A DNA stretch of 64,000 nucleotides from Chrysemys picta bellii (lineage: Eukaryota; Chordata; Testudines; Emydidae). The DNA lies in contig NC_088804.1 in NCBI RefSeq assembly GCF_011386835.1, forward strand, positions 40,163,549-40,227,548, read 5' to 3'. Shown piece after piece: positions 21,441-32,960 of this stretch (positions are counted from its first letter, which is position 1; every line of letters begins with the position of its first letter). The notes beneath the pieces were generated by a model. The model saw nothing but the letters and a program-made list of their open reading frames with translations. It had not been told where the DNA came from and did not search any database. The translations under genes were made by a program, and so were the position numbers.

Positions 21441-24400
21441 TATAAATGATAGAAACTAAAAATGGGCGAGACCACGTAACCTGAATCTGAACTTAGGGAA
21501 AGCCTGGATCCACATTTTCCAGATTTGGCTCCTCTCTCCTGTAAACATTGTGAGCATGGGCATTTTTTGATGCCTCTCAAAACATCCAGCTTGGATAATG
21601 CTATCCAGAGAGAGCCTCTTTTTTGCAGTATTTCATAATTTCCTGAATTTCTCAGACGGCCAGCAGTTTACGAGCACAAAAGTTAATGATTTCTCTACCA
21701 TCAAAAATGCGTGTCTTCAGTTGAAATGTTGGCGATAAAGATTTGTCGGGTGGGGGCCAGTTCCTGCTCATCTTAACAAGCTGTCTCCAAATAAAAGCTT
21801 TGTAATTCTAAGCAGTAAAAAAAAAAAGCCTCTTGAAAAGAATCAAGTGGAGAGCTTCTATATTGCTGTTTTCTTCCAAATAATATGAATTCCCAAGCAT
21901 TTCTGAAGAATAGCAGCAGATGTGAATAATTTAGATATTGAACAATAAACCTTTGATCTACATATTTGAACAGGATCAACTTTGCTTCTATGGAATGCCT
22001 GAGACGTATTTACTTCTACCACAGTAGAGTGTTAATACAATACAATCAGAGGCGAAGCTGTAATATTCTGTGACGTTTAGGCATTTTGCATTTCAGTAAC
22101 AAGTGTGAGAAGCATGGCCTTTGGTATAATCCTAGGTGTATCAGGGCTGGGTGGTTCATGTTGATGTATTTGATATATGCTACAATACATAGCCCAACAC
22201 ACAATGGCTGCCGTCTTGCCCAACGCTATGGATTGAACAGGAATCTTGCCGACCTAGTTGCATGAGTTGTTATAGCTTGAGCTAAAGAGCCAGATTACAT
22301 CGCTGGAGCCTGTAACAGACTCATATCCTCTATGGATTTGGTACAGATGGGGATGTGTAACACATGCTAACTAGTGAGTTACAAAAGTATGTGATATTAC
22401 GGGCCTGAATTGTCTACCTCTGGATGTACATGTGTGCACACATCTGGTTCTTCCCTGCTGTGTGGGGTCAGTTCCCTCCACCCCACATGGACTTCACAAA
22501 GTCTTATCCAGAATCTGTGTAGGGAGGAGCCGGAGACTGGGCAGGATTGAGGCACATGTGGATGAGCAAGGGATGAAGCTGGAGGCAGAACCCCTCTTGT
22601 CTCATGGAGATTCCCCAGAAAAGATAATACAGCTTGGGCTGTTTTATCTTTTCTGCCAAGCCCCATCAGGGACCTACGGGCCGATGGCTCCAATGATACA
22701 GCGTGAGGCAACCAGTGGGACATGCCAAACTTAAATCTGACCATTTGACTTCTCCATTTCCACACCGTAGAATGAATTTTTGTTAATGTTCTCACTGACT
22801 AATATTGGACTTGTTTTGTAGCTGAGTAAGTGACCGCAGACTCTTTTGAAAAAGACTCTGACCGTGAATGTATCCCACATGATTTCTGAGATGTTAGTAA
22901 TTTTTTTACCATGGCAATGATGCCTTTACTGTGAAAGATGCAGGAAGTCTGGGGGGGAAAAAGTTTGTCTTCCAATTTCTCTAAGTTTACTATTTTCATT
23001 GTTACCTGCTTAAGCCAACAGCTGCCTCTTCCTAAACATAATTTGAAATCTTTACAGTTGTTCACCGATTTTTTTGTTGTCACTTATGGGCATACTTGTT
23101 ACACATGGATTTTGAGGATAATTTTTGCAGTTTGGGTAATCAGAATGAAAATTAAAAAAATTAATCTTTCCTTCATGTTTATATATGGCACATCATCGGA
23201 TCACGTCTAACCCATATGGTAGATGAGATTTGCTCCAAAAATTGTTTCCTTTTATATCAATAACACATCATAGAGACCAAAATATGAACTTGTGAACTTG
23301 ACTCTATGAGCATTATTAGAAATCTTGCATAAAAAATATACTGAATATCAAATAATAAAGTATGTGGCTATCAATCAGTGTATAATGTAAACCATTCTCA
23401 TGTGTCACTCCCAGGGATGCTTTTCAATTTGCTTCGAATGATTTTCTTCATTGGAACTAGTTTAAAATGTTGTTTGCACATATGCCAGTGATCTCCTTAG
23501 TGTTTGTGTATATATAAGAAAGATTCTGTTAAAAAGGATTTATTTTATATGTAATTTTATAATATATATATATAGATATAGATATATATATATCAGTCCA
23601 TTGCTTTAGAAAGAGTTAATGTGAAAGATGTTCATGTGGGAGAGCCCGTAAGCACCCAGGTTTGTCATCTGTGTATGTGTCTGTTCACTTTCACATCACT
23701 CAGTAATGAAAGTCAATTTGTGGTCCTGTAACTTCTCACTAGTGGACTTCTGCCCATGTCACAAAGCCTGGTGAAGTCATAATGCTTCTGATTAGGGTGA
23801 TGAGGACGGTCTAATAGGAGCTGCACATGCTGTGTCTGATATGTAGTGCAAAAACCAAGGTCACTTTAAAGTGAAAGGAATATGTGTGCTGATGGAGGAT
23901 TGGTAGCCCTAGAGAAGTCTTCTCTTTATTTGCAGAATGGCACTACAGGCTTCCCTCATGCCATCTCACCTTTGTGCTTCCATGTGAACTGGTATGGATC
24001 CTGTCTGCTGGACGAAAGAAGAGTTCAGTCTCTATGGCCCATTCAGACCTTGGCCTCTCTGCCAAGACTGGCCAACCAGAATGTGACAGTGGTTTCTCTG
24101 ATGTGCAGTTGGTAGCTGTCCTCTAAGAATCAGCTGGGGGCCAGCTCATTCATCTGAACAACCCTCAGATGGGAACAGTGTTTGGTCATTACTGCCCTGC
24201 GCTAAATTTAAGCCAGTGACCTAGATGTGAAGTCCATCACTCCTCCACCATGCAGCATCTTCACTCCCTATACACCTTTTCAGAGAGAAGAGGTGTGTAC
24301 TCGGATAATTCAGTTTGCCCCCTGCTTTTGCGCCAGATGCTCGGCTGGCATAAATCAGTGTCTGAAGTCAATGGCGCTGCTCCGCTTAACAAACAGCCCT

Positions 24401-24454
24401 TTTAAAGAAAATGTCCTGCAGACGGAATTCTCTGTAGCATAAATTTCATTACTT
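21441..24454. other. Long unassigned stretch with a TA microsatellite
   Basis: About 3 kb with no exon, RNA gene or repeat that I can support, apart from the TA-rich microsatellite at 23555-23593. Several open frames (for example 132 codons antisense at 22397-22795) lack any motif. Confidence 0.4.
23555..23593. repeat. TA/GATA microsatellite
   Basis: Alternating TA with interspersed 'tagatatagata' units, about 39 bases. Confidence 0.85.
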
Positions 24455-24961
24455 AAAAATTTTGGGCTGTGGTAGATAAATGCTAAATCCAATTATGAAA
24501 GAAACCTGGAAAAGAACCCAGCTATCTTTTAAAGAAAATCTAACCATTTCGTTAAGCTTTCATCAGATGCTTCAGATTGCACAAGGGGCCAATGAGTCTG
24601 CAGCTGAGGGATTTGGTGGGTCAAAGAGAATCCTAGTAAAATTTCCTACGCCCAGCTGTTTACTGTGTTTCTGCTATCACTTATTAAACCTGAGCTGATT
24701 TGGTGGGGAAAAGGCAGGCTGAAGATGGTTCAGCTGTTTTAACCACCTGCATGCTGGTCATTTTAGGAACATCCAATGCCCCTTATTGGGCTATTGAAAG
24801 GATCAGGTATTTCCTAAAGTCTAATTGATAACAGAATGTTAATAGACTGAGAGCAGCATAACGAAGCACCTGGAGGAAGAATTAAAGCAAATTCCTGCTG
24901 TTTGGTGGAGTGTCATTTTTTTAAAGACTTATGACTGTGGGCAGAAGACTCAAGAACAAGG

Positions 24962-25220
24962 GAGGCAGAGAAGTGTGGTGATTAGAGCTGAAGACTGAGA
25001 GTCAGGACTCCAGAATCTATTCCGTGCTCTGCCACTGACTTCCTGTGTGACCTTGGGCAAGTTGCTTAACCTCTGTCTCTGTTCACTTACCTGTAAAATG
25101 GAGGTCAGGGGGTGAGCAATATTCAGCTCGCTTTCCTCAAGTGGTGTTAACTGTAGTAATGTGTAAAGTGCTTGGATGAAAGACGCTATTGAAGACCAAA
25201 ATGCCTTTGCCATTATAAAA
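24962..25220 (+). repeat. MIR SINE, sense, within duplication copy 1
   Basis: Well preserved: 'gtgtggtgattagagctgaa', 'gagtcaggactccagaatct', 'ctgccactgacttcctgtgtg', 'accttgggcaagttgcttaa', 'cctgtaaaatggaggtcagg' and 'gtgtaaagtgcttggatgaa'. The order is the tRNA-like head, core and 3' tail of MIR. Confidence 0.85.
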
Positions 25221-25479
25221 CTGTAGTCATGTGGGAATTCGGGGTTGTTGATGTGCCTCACAGGCACCTGAGTTAAGAGATTTTTATTTATTGGTAGCAG
25301 TATAGGACCTATGACATGGTTGTGCAATTAGGATTGTGGTGGAGGGCAGTGACGGACATACACTGCAGCTACTATGTTTTATTAAGAGATGGGCAGGTCC
25401 CTCTGGCACGGTAACTTTGGGTTACCTTCAGTTGCTGATTGGTTAGAAGTGAAACATTTCACATTCTTTGTTTTCACAG

Positions 25480-25605
25480 GGGACTGTCTGTTTTAACTGG
25501 AAATGCTCAGAAAATTTAGCAAAGAACAAAATATTTTACATGCAAATTTTTGAAAAAAAGAAAAACGTTCCCATTTTCTAGCCAGTTCTAATTTTACCGT
25601 TCCAT
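25480..25605. repeat. T-rich dispersed repeat in copy 1
   Basis: 'ctcagaaaatttagcaaaga' through 'cattttctagccagttctaa' matches the style of the other T-rich repeats. The duplicate lies at 29015-29140. Confidence 0.4.
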
Positions 25606-26499
25606 CAGTGCTTCCTTTTCTTCAGCTGACCCCAGTCTTTGGAGAAGGCTTTACCTACTCCCTCTCCTTCCTGGAATGCAGGGTCTTTCTTTGCAGATGG
25701 TGTTTGTTTGTATTGTGGTTACTGGTTTGAAGAAATTTTAAAAAATAGTTCCTTTTTTAGGTTTTGGGGAAGGACTTAGTATCTCTCTATTTACATTTTG
25801 CATACACTAAAGCCATCACAAGCTGTACATCATGGCTGTAATCAAATCTCCATCCCAATCAGATAAGAGCTGAGATTATGAGAAGTACAGACTTGGTTTT
25901 GCTTTGACGAACAGGGAGTTTACAAAGGTATAAACAAAGGAGCGTGTGCTGAAAAACGGTAACATATTTCTATACTTTCCAAAAGACCTGAGTCATAACC
26001 ACACAGGGCCATATTCACAGGAAATGCGCAAGTTACACATCAGTAAGTGTTCAAGTATCTGGAACAGAGTCATTAAACGCAGATGGACTCGAAGTTAATG
26101 TAAATTAAAGCAGGTGGCGATGAAGCAGAGGTGGATGTGAGGACCGAAGAGTCTTGACTCTCAATCTCCTGCTCTAACCATCTTTCTTGTCAGTGATGCC
26201 CCTTCCATGTGAAATTCCTGAACTGCGCTATTTAAAGATTGGCTGTTCCTTTCCCTTAGGTTGTGAAATGCCTCTTCCCTCTGCTGGTAGTAAATCTTCC
26301 AGCTACGATGGTAATGGCTGTGGTAAAAAAGAGGATGGAATTTTGTTTTGGTCCCTACTGAGTTTTATCAGTCTTGCCAGTTTCACTTCATATCTTATAG
26401 AAAACGTATGTTTTAGACACACATATAGATAGAAATAGAGGAAATCAGAACATCAAGAAGTGCATTAGAGATCCCCAACATATCTAATTAAATAACATT

Positions 26500-26566
26500 G
26501 AATCGTAGAAATGTAGGACTGGAAGGGACCTGACTAGGTCATCTAGTTTCATGACTGATTCAGCAA
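26500..26566 (-). mobile_element. CR1 3' end fragment (copy 1)
   Basis: 'gaaatgtaggactggaaggg' followed by 'acctgactaggtcatctagt' is the antisense CR1 terminus. Confidence 0.7.
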
Positions 26567-27299
26567 ACTAATGGATGTATTGAAGCTGCTGTGGGTTTCC
26601 AATCTTTTGACTCCTAAGAACACACAACTTCTGTTTTATTTTTGGTTGTTTTCCCATATCAGGGGAAATCTGCACTTTTCTTCTCCAGAGGCAGCGTCTG
26701 GCACAGTTTGCCTCCTGACTTTGCTCTCTTTGAAACCTCAATGTAGAGAAGAGAGACTGGATCACTTTGAAAACCCGTTGTTGTATCATAACATGGGGCA
26801 TCGAAATAGCACTTAAGGTCTCTCGCTGCCTTGAATAACTCTTGTTTATAATGGCTGCTTCCAGTAGTTCAGAATCTGTTCTTCTCAAGACCTATTGCCA
26901 GTGGCAACATTATTATGCTTTGGCATCTTTTAGTTTGGCATTAATGAAATGCAGCTGCATGGTTGGACTGAATGATGGTTGGCCAGGCCTCTAGATGATC
27001 AGGCCTCTAGTGCACTGGAATGTAATGCAAAAGTCACACTCTGAACTCCCTGGATGGATTAGGACTCAGAAAAGGAACAGTGAGCTCTGTTAAACTGCTT
27101 CCTTCCCTCCTTCTGTTCGTATCTGCTGGAAAGAGCCCAGAGTTCAGACCCAGGATTGGGAGGTAGGAGACTTGCTGGGCCACAGACTTCGTTAGTCACC
27201 CTTGGCAATGTCTCTGTATTTGGACTTTCCCCTCCCGTAAAGCAGAAATGGTACATGACTGCTTCACAGAGTTGGTGTGGAAACAAAATCAACAGAAGT

Positions 27300-27476
27300 G
27301 TGTGTCCAGCACTCCGCCCTATAGATTCAGAGATGCAGCGATAAACGCTATAGCTCAGACAGAAGTAATGGGCTTGATGCAGAAATTCCTGGAGGAGCCT
27401 TCTATGGCCTGCGTTATATAGGAGATCGGGCTAGATGATCACAATGGTCCCTTCTGGCCTTAGAGTCTATGAAGCT
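27300..27476 (+). mobile_element. CR1 3' end, inside the part absent from copy 2
   Basis: 'agtaatgggcttgatgcaga', 'ttctatggcctgcgttatat' and 'ctagatgatcacaatggtcc' then 'cttctggccttagagtctat' form the CR1 3' UTR of the subfamily seen antisense at 1470. No coding sequence. Confidence 0.8.
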
Positions 27477-28387
27477 ATAAACCTTCAGTAAAATAAGAAC
27501 TTTATGGGATCATAGTGGACTAAGAGTAAACACGATCTGGATCTACTAAATCCACTCACTGTTTAAGATCAGGCTTCTTTTGAGGAATCCAGTATTTGGC
27601 AATAAATTAATAGGAGATCCAGGAATGCACCCAAGAGTCCCTGAAGGAACCATAATGAATCTGCCCTGCCCTAAAGGCTGGACTCTTAACTCAGTGTAGG
27701 AGCAAAACTTCCCTATCATTTAAGGTGTTCATGGAGAAAAAGAGGGATGGGATTTACACACCTCAGCAACTGTTTGTTAGACGTTGGACCAGCCATATCC
27801 TGCATTTGATCCATGCATGGACCTTGCCCTGGAAGTGAGGAGTGTGGTCTAAAGTTTAAAAAAAAAATTGATGGCATAAAGAAAAATTTTGGGCTGTGGT
27901 AGATAAATGCTAAATCCAATTATGAAAGAAACCTGGAAAAGAACCCAGCTATCTTTTAAAGAAAATCTAACCATTTCGTTAAGCTTTCATCAGATGCTTC
28001 AGATTGCACAAGGGGCCAATGAGTCTGCAGCTGAGGGATTTGGTGGGTCAAAGAGAATCCTAGTAAAATTTCCTACGCCCAGCTGTTTACTGTGTTTCTG
28101 CTATCACTTATTAAACCTGAGCTGATTTGGTGGGGAAAAGGCAGGCTGAAGATGGTTCAGCTGTTTTAACCACCTGCATGCTGGTCATTTTAGGAACATC
28201 CAATGCCCCTTATGGGCTATTGAAAGGATCAGGTATTTCCTAAAGTCTAATTGATAACAGAATGTGAATAGACTGAGAGCAGCATAACGAAGCACCTGGA
28301 GGAAGAATTAAAGCAAATTCCTGCTGTTTGGTGGAGTGTCATTTTTTTAAAGACTTATGACTGTGGGCAGAAGACTCAAGAACAAGG

Positions 28388-28647
28388 GAGGCAGAGAAGT
28401 GCGGTGATTAGAGCTGAAGACTGAGAGTCAGGACTCCAGAATCTATTCCATGCTCTGCCACTGACTTCCTGTGTGACCTTGGGCAAGTTGTTTAACCTCT
28501 GTCTCTGTTCACTTACCTGTAAAATGGGGGTCAGAAGGTGAGCAATATTCAGCTCGCTTTCCTCAAGTGGTGTTAACTGTAGTAATGTGTAAAGTGCTTG
28601 GATGAAAGACGCTATTGAAGACCAAAATGCCTTTGCCATTATAAAAC
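28388..28647 (+). repeat. MIR SINE, within duplication copy 2
   Basis: Duplicate of the MIR at 24962, with substitutions such as 'gtgcggtg' for 'gtgtggtg' and 'gttgtttaac' for 'gttgcttaac'. The PLE tail at 28660 landed just past its 3' end. Confidence 0.85.
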
Positions 28648-28659
28648 TGTAGTCATGTG

Positions 28660-28756
28660 AAAAGAAGAACAGGAGTACTTGTGGCACCTTAGAGACTAAC
28701 AAATTTATTAGAGCATAAGCTTTCGTGGACTACAGCCCACTCCTTCGGATGCATAA
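28660..28756 (-). mobile_element. Penelope-like element 3' tail insertion with 12-bp TSD
   Basis: 97 bases, from 'aaaagaagaacaggag' through 'tgtggcaccttagagactaa' to 'cttcggatgcata', present only in duplication copy 2. It is flanked by tgtagtcatgtg at 28648-28659 and 28757-28768; the empty site in copy 1 has this sequence once (25222-25233). Only the terminal tail is present. It contains the same stem and GAAA block as the hammerhead-like motif, but the CTGANGA box is degraded to CCGAAGGA. Confidence 0.92.
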
Positions 28757-30034
28757 TGTAGTCATGTGGGAATTCGGGGTTGTTGATGTGCCTCACAGGC
28801 ACCTGAGTTAAGAGATTTTTATTTATTGGTAGCAGTATAGGACCTATGACATGGTTGTGCAATTAGGATTGTGGTGGAGGGCAGTGACGGACATACACTG
28901 CAGCCACTATGTTTTATTAAGAGATGGGCAGGTCCCTCTGGCACGGTAACTTTGGGTTACCTTCAGTTGCTGATTGGTTAGAAGTGAAACATTTCACATT
29001 CTTTGTTTTCACAGGGGACTGTCTGTTTTAACTGGAAATGCTCAGAAAATTTAGCAAAAAACAAAATATTTTACATGCAAATTTTTGAAAAAAAGAAAAA
29101 TGTTCCCATTTTCTAGCCAGTTTTAATTTTACCGTTCCATCAGTGCTTCCTTTTCTTCAGCTGACCCCAGTCTTTGGAGAAGGCTTTACCTACTCCCTCT
29201 CCTTCCTGGAATGCAGGGTCTTTCTTTGCAGATGGTGTTTGTTTGTATTGTGGTTACTGGTTTGAAGAAATTTTTAAAAATAGTTCCTTTTTTAGGTTTT
29301 GGGGAAGGACTTAGTATCTCTCTATTTACATTTTGCATACACTAAAGCCATCACAAGCTGTACATCATGGCTGTAATCAAATCTCCATCCCAATCAGATA
29401 AGAGCTGAGATTATGAGAAGTACAGACTTGGTTTTGCTTTGACGAACAGGGAGTTTACAAAGGTATAAACAAAGGAGCGTGTGCTGAAAAACGGTAACAT
29501 ATTTCTATACTTTCCAAAAGACCTGAGTCATAACCACACAGGGCCGTATTCACAGGAAATGCGCAAGTTACACATCAGTAAGTGTTCAAGTATCTGGAAC
29601 AGAGTCATTAAACGCAGATGGACTCGAAGTTAATGTAAATTAAAGCAGGTGGTGATGAAGCAGAGGTGGATGTGAGGACCAAAGAGTCTTGACTCTGAAT
29701 CTCCTGCTCTAACCATCTTTCTTGTCAGTGATGCCCCTTCCATGGGAAATTCCTGAACTGCGCTATTTAAAGATTGGCTGTTCCATTCCCTTAGGTTGTG
29801 AAATGCCTCTTCCCTCTGCTGGTAGTAAATCTTCCAGCTACCATGGTAATGGCTGTGGTAAAAAAGAGGATGGAATTTTGTTTTGGTCCCTACTGAGTTT
29901 TATCAGTCTTGCCAGTTTCACTTCATATCTTATAGAAAACGTATGTTTTAGACACACATATAGATAGAAATAGAGGAAATCAGAACATCAAGAAGTGCAT
30001 TAGAGATCCCCAACATATCTAATTAAATAACATT

Positions 30035-30101
30035 GAATCGTAGAAATGTAGGACTGGAAGGGACCTGACTAGGTCATCTAGTTTCATGACTGATTCAGCA
30101 A
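30035..30101 (-). mobile_element. CR1 3' end fragment (copy 2)
   Basis: The duplicate of the fragment at 26500, identical by eye. Confidence 0.7.
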
Positions 30102-30468
30102 ACTAATGGATGTATTGAAGCTGCTGTGGGTTTCCAATCTTTTGACTCCTAAGAACACACAACTTCTGTTTTATTTTTGGTTGTTTTCCCATATCAGGGG
30201 AAATCTGCACTTTTCTTCTCCAGAGGCAGCGTCTGGCACAGTTTGCCTCCTGACTTTGCTCTCTTTGAAACCTCAATGTAGAGAAGAGAAACTGGATCAC
30301 TTTGAAAACCCGTTGTTGTATCATAACATGGGGCATCGAAATAGCAACTGTTTGTTAGACTTTGGACCAGCCATATCCTGCATTTGATCCATGCATGGAA
30401 CTTGCCCTGGAAGTGAGGAGTGTGGTCTAAAGTTTAAAAAAAAATTGATGGCATAAGGAATAGTGAAT

Positions 30469-30702
30469 AACGCCTGGCCCAGACACAGCATGGACATCTA
30501 CAGCTAAGAGCATGAGCCACGGCATTGCCATGCTCATCAAGAGGGACCTGTGGAGGGGTGCCCCAGGAAATAGGACATGAGCAGCTTCTCACCCCAGCCC
30601 GGCTATGGCATGGCGAATCTCGTTTTCCTGAGGCAGTGGGAGAGAACATGGGGTTATAAGGAACAGGGGGAGGAGGGTAATGATATTCCATGTACTGGAA
30701 GT
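30469..30702. other. Unassigned non-coding stretch
   Basis: GC-richer unique sequence between the duplication and the CR1. Not recognised. Confidence 0.4.
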
Positions 30703-31056
30703 AGTCTGGAGAAGAGAAGACTGAGAGGGGACATTATAACTATTTTCAAGTACATAAAAGGTTGTTACAAGGAGGAGGGAGAAAAATTGTTCTCCTTAAT
30801 CTCCAAGGATAGGGCAAGAAGCAATGGGCTTAAATTGCAGCAAGGGCGGGTTAGGTTGGACATTAGGAAAAACTTCCTAACTGTCAGGGTGGTTCAGCAC
30901 TGGAATAAATTGCCTAGGGAGGTTGTGGAATCTCCATCATTGCAGATTTTTAAGAGCAGGTTGGCTAGATAATACTTAGTCCTGCCATGAGTGCAGGGGA
31001 CTGGGCTAGGTGACCTCTTGAGGTCCCTTCCAGTCCTATGATTCTATGATTCTTCC
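30703..31056 (+). mobile_element. CR1 LINE 3' end with open ORF2 C-terminus
   Basis: The frame contains '[20 protein letters not shown]', '[20 protein letters not shown]' and '[20 protein letters not shown]', the extreme C-terminus of CR1 ORF2, uninterrupted to its stop. The 3' UTR runs to 'ggtcccttccagtcctatga' and ends in two copies of the 8-base 'attctatg' repeat (31037-31052), the hallmark CR1 end. It is the best-preserved CR1 end in the window and probably the youngest. Confidence 0.92.
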
Positions 31057-31933
31057 TCTGACAGAGAGGGACCTTCTAGCCCCCGCATAGATCCTCATAA
31101 CCTGCCTCCCACACAGCAGCAGTGCAGCTTTTGCCCTAACTCTTGCATGCCCAGTGCACCGGATAAGTGGAGCTGTGGCCGAGGAAGGAGGTGGGGCGCA
31201 AGGTCAAGCTACTGCTCAACCACTGGCCTTGTGAAAAAGCCACACAACCCGCAGCTTCTCTTCCTTGTCCCGTATACAGAGCATCCCACCTACTCTGAGG
31301 CCACGGAGTGAGGGCGCTGGCTCAGGTCAAGGCCCTGTTTGTATCAGCCAACAGAATCTGCAAGGCTTTTCCCGAGGGGAGAGGAGAGTGAGAGGGAGTC
31401 TGGAAGGCTTTGGCAGTCTTCTGGCTTTTTTTTTTTTTTTTTTGTCTTAATGATTTTTCTCTGTTTTGAGCTGGAGTCTTGCCTAGAGGTTGTGTCGTTG
31501 TTGTTTGTTTGAAGGAGTTAAGAAATCAAAGGGCCTTTGTGCTCCTCGCTCTTGCTGAGAACTGGAAACGTGCATGTGTTTTGAAGTTTTGAAATACTAC
31601 CAGTGAGCCTCATCCGTGTCTGCTTGCTCTTTATTCCAAAGTCACACTTAATTAAGGATCTTTATTTAGTTAAAGGAGAGAGACCAACTTCTGGAAGTGC
31701 TTTTCAGACAGATCAAACCGCAAAGTTACCTATTTCTTTTTTCCTCTGAACTCATTCAAACGTTGTCCTGTCTTAATTCACTTCCTGTGTCCCACACTGT
31801 AAAACAGAGACCTGCGCCCATACTGTATCTTGCAAACGGTAGCCAATAGCCCTCTGTCCATTTGAGCATCTGAAGATAAATTACTGACAATGGGTCTGAT
31901 CTGTTGAAGTCATTGAGTTTCCCATTATCCACC
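31057..31933. other. Unassigned; poly-T tract
   Basis: A pure T tract of about 18 bases lies at 31427-31443. No exon or named repeat is recognised. Confidence 0.4.
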
Positions 31934-32113
31934 TGTAGTGAGGCGGAGTGGCCTCCCTCCTCTGGGGTGAGTGAGGGTCCACTACACTCCCCTTGGAGGG
32001 CGGAGCCTAGGTCGCCCTGCCCCCCTCGCTGGAAGTACTGGGGCAAGGCCGGAAGTATAAAAGGCAGGCCCTGCAGCCCAGTGGGGGCAGAACCTGCGGA
32101 GGAGAAGGACGCT

Positions 32114-32371
32114 CCGCCTGTTCTGCAGCAGCCCGGAGAGGAACCTATGCCTGGCTGTGCCCGAGCCCCGGACGCCGATGAGGACTGGCCTGGAGTGCCC
32201 ACTGCTGTGTACCCAGAGGAGCCAGACAAGGCCTGGGGGCCAGAGATGCCAACCCCTGGGGAGGCAGGAAGTACTGCAGGGGCAGCCACAGTGCAGCCGG
32301 CTCCAAGGCCAGATGCGGCTGAGTCGGCGTGTTGTGGCTGGATCCCCCGCAGCCAATCCTGCCCCTGCTAG
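32114..32371 (+). other. Short proline/acid-rich frame inside the LTR-like element
   Basis: Downstream of the TATA box an open frame includes 'DEDWPGVPTAVYPEEP' and ends with 'ESACCGWIP' before a stop at 32371. The minus strand of the related element at 52056 has the cognate 'EQDWPSLP', 'CPEEP' and 'SVCCGQDP' in the same order, although split by a frameshift. The matching may be shared descent only. Whether it is translated is unknown, and no known protein family is recognised. Confidence 0.35.
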
Positions 32372-32519
32372 GGCTCTGGGATGCAGTGGAGTAGGGTGGG
32401 CCTGTGTCCACCTGCCCCCACCCTGGAGGGCCAACTCCTGCCTGGCACTGGGAAGCTCCTGCTGTGGAGAAGGCGCCTCCCTCCCCAGGCACCCACCTGA
32501 TACTGCGTTGTTTGCTGGC

Positions 32520-32960
32520 TGCCTGAGCCTCCAGGAGCCCAGGCCCCAGCCCGCTTTAAGACTGGATTGTTTGGTGGCTGCCTGAGCCCCGCCCAGGCTA
32601 AAGCCAGCTGCTTGGAGACTGCTCGTTGCAGGTTACCTGTACCTCCTTAAGCCCAGAGCCCAGCCCTTAAGACTATATTGTTTGCTGGCTGCCTGAGCCG
32701 CTTCAAGCCCAGGCCCCAGCCTACCCATAGTCTGTTATTTGCTGGCTGCCTGAGCCCTGCCCAGGCAAAAGCCAGCGCCGAGACTGTGGTGATTATGGGG
32801 GGGCCTGAGCCTCCTCAGCCCAGGCCCCAGCCCCGTGATAGACTGTTGGTTACCGGCTGCCTGAGCCCCGCCCAGGCGGAAGCCAGGCTGTTTTGTTACG
32901 GCCTGCCTGAGCCTCCGCAAGCCCAGGCCCCAGCCCACATAGACTCGGTTTAAGGGCCGG
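32520..32960 (+). repeat. Imperfect ~57-bp tandem repeats, alternating two types
   Basis: 'gcctgagcc' recurs at about 32521, 32580, 32691, 32748, 32803, 32859 and 32905, with a diverged unit near 32635. The spacing is 55-59 bases except for the last. Two unit types alternate: one followed by 'agcccaggccccagcc', the other by 'ccgcccaggc' plus 'aagccag'. This gives a higher-order period of about 112 bases, so a dimer appears to have been amplified inside the LTR-like element. Confidence 0.85.

Larger units (their letters stand above)
24455..27881. repeat. Tandem segmental duplication, copy 1 (3427 bp)
   Basis: This segment is repeated directly downstream at 27882-30468. Shared sequence begins at 'aaaaattttgggctgtgg' (24455 and 27882). 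24455-26811 aligns with 27882-30346 at roughly 99 percent by eye (about twenty substitutions noticed plus small indels). The last part (27765-27880, 'agcaactgtttgttagac' to 'gatggcataa') aligns with 30343-30466. The part between, 26812-27768, has no partner in copy 2. It holds a MIR, a T-rich repeat and two CR1 fragments, and no exon. Confidence 0.95.
27882..30468. repeat. Tandem segmental duplication, copy 2
   Basis: Direct repeat of 24455-27880 with two structural changes. A 97-bp PLE tail is inserted at 28660-28756 with a 12-bp target duplication. A 957-bp deletion (equivalent of 26812-27768) is joined across the 4-base microhomology agca (30343-30346). After 'gatggcataa' at about 30466 the sequence departs to unique DNA, which marks the end of the unit. 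Confidence 0.95.

Noticed and set aside
32157..32585. Several overlapping 115-177-codon frames on both strands
   Set aside because: They come from the GC-rich LTR-like element and its tandem repeats, where stop codons are rare on all frames. Only the frame with a counterpart in the related element is mentioned.
32520..32960. Regularly spaced repeats suggesting a CRISPR-like array
   Set aside because: The units are contiguous and imperfect with no unique spacers, and lie inside an LTR-like element in vertebrate DNA.
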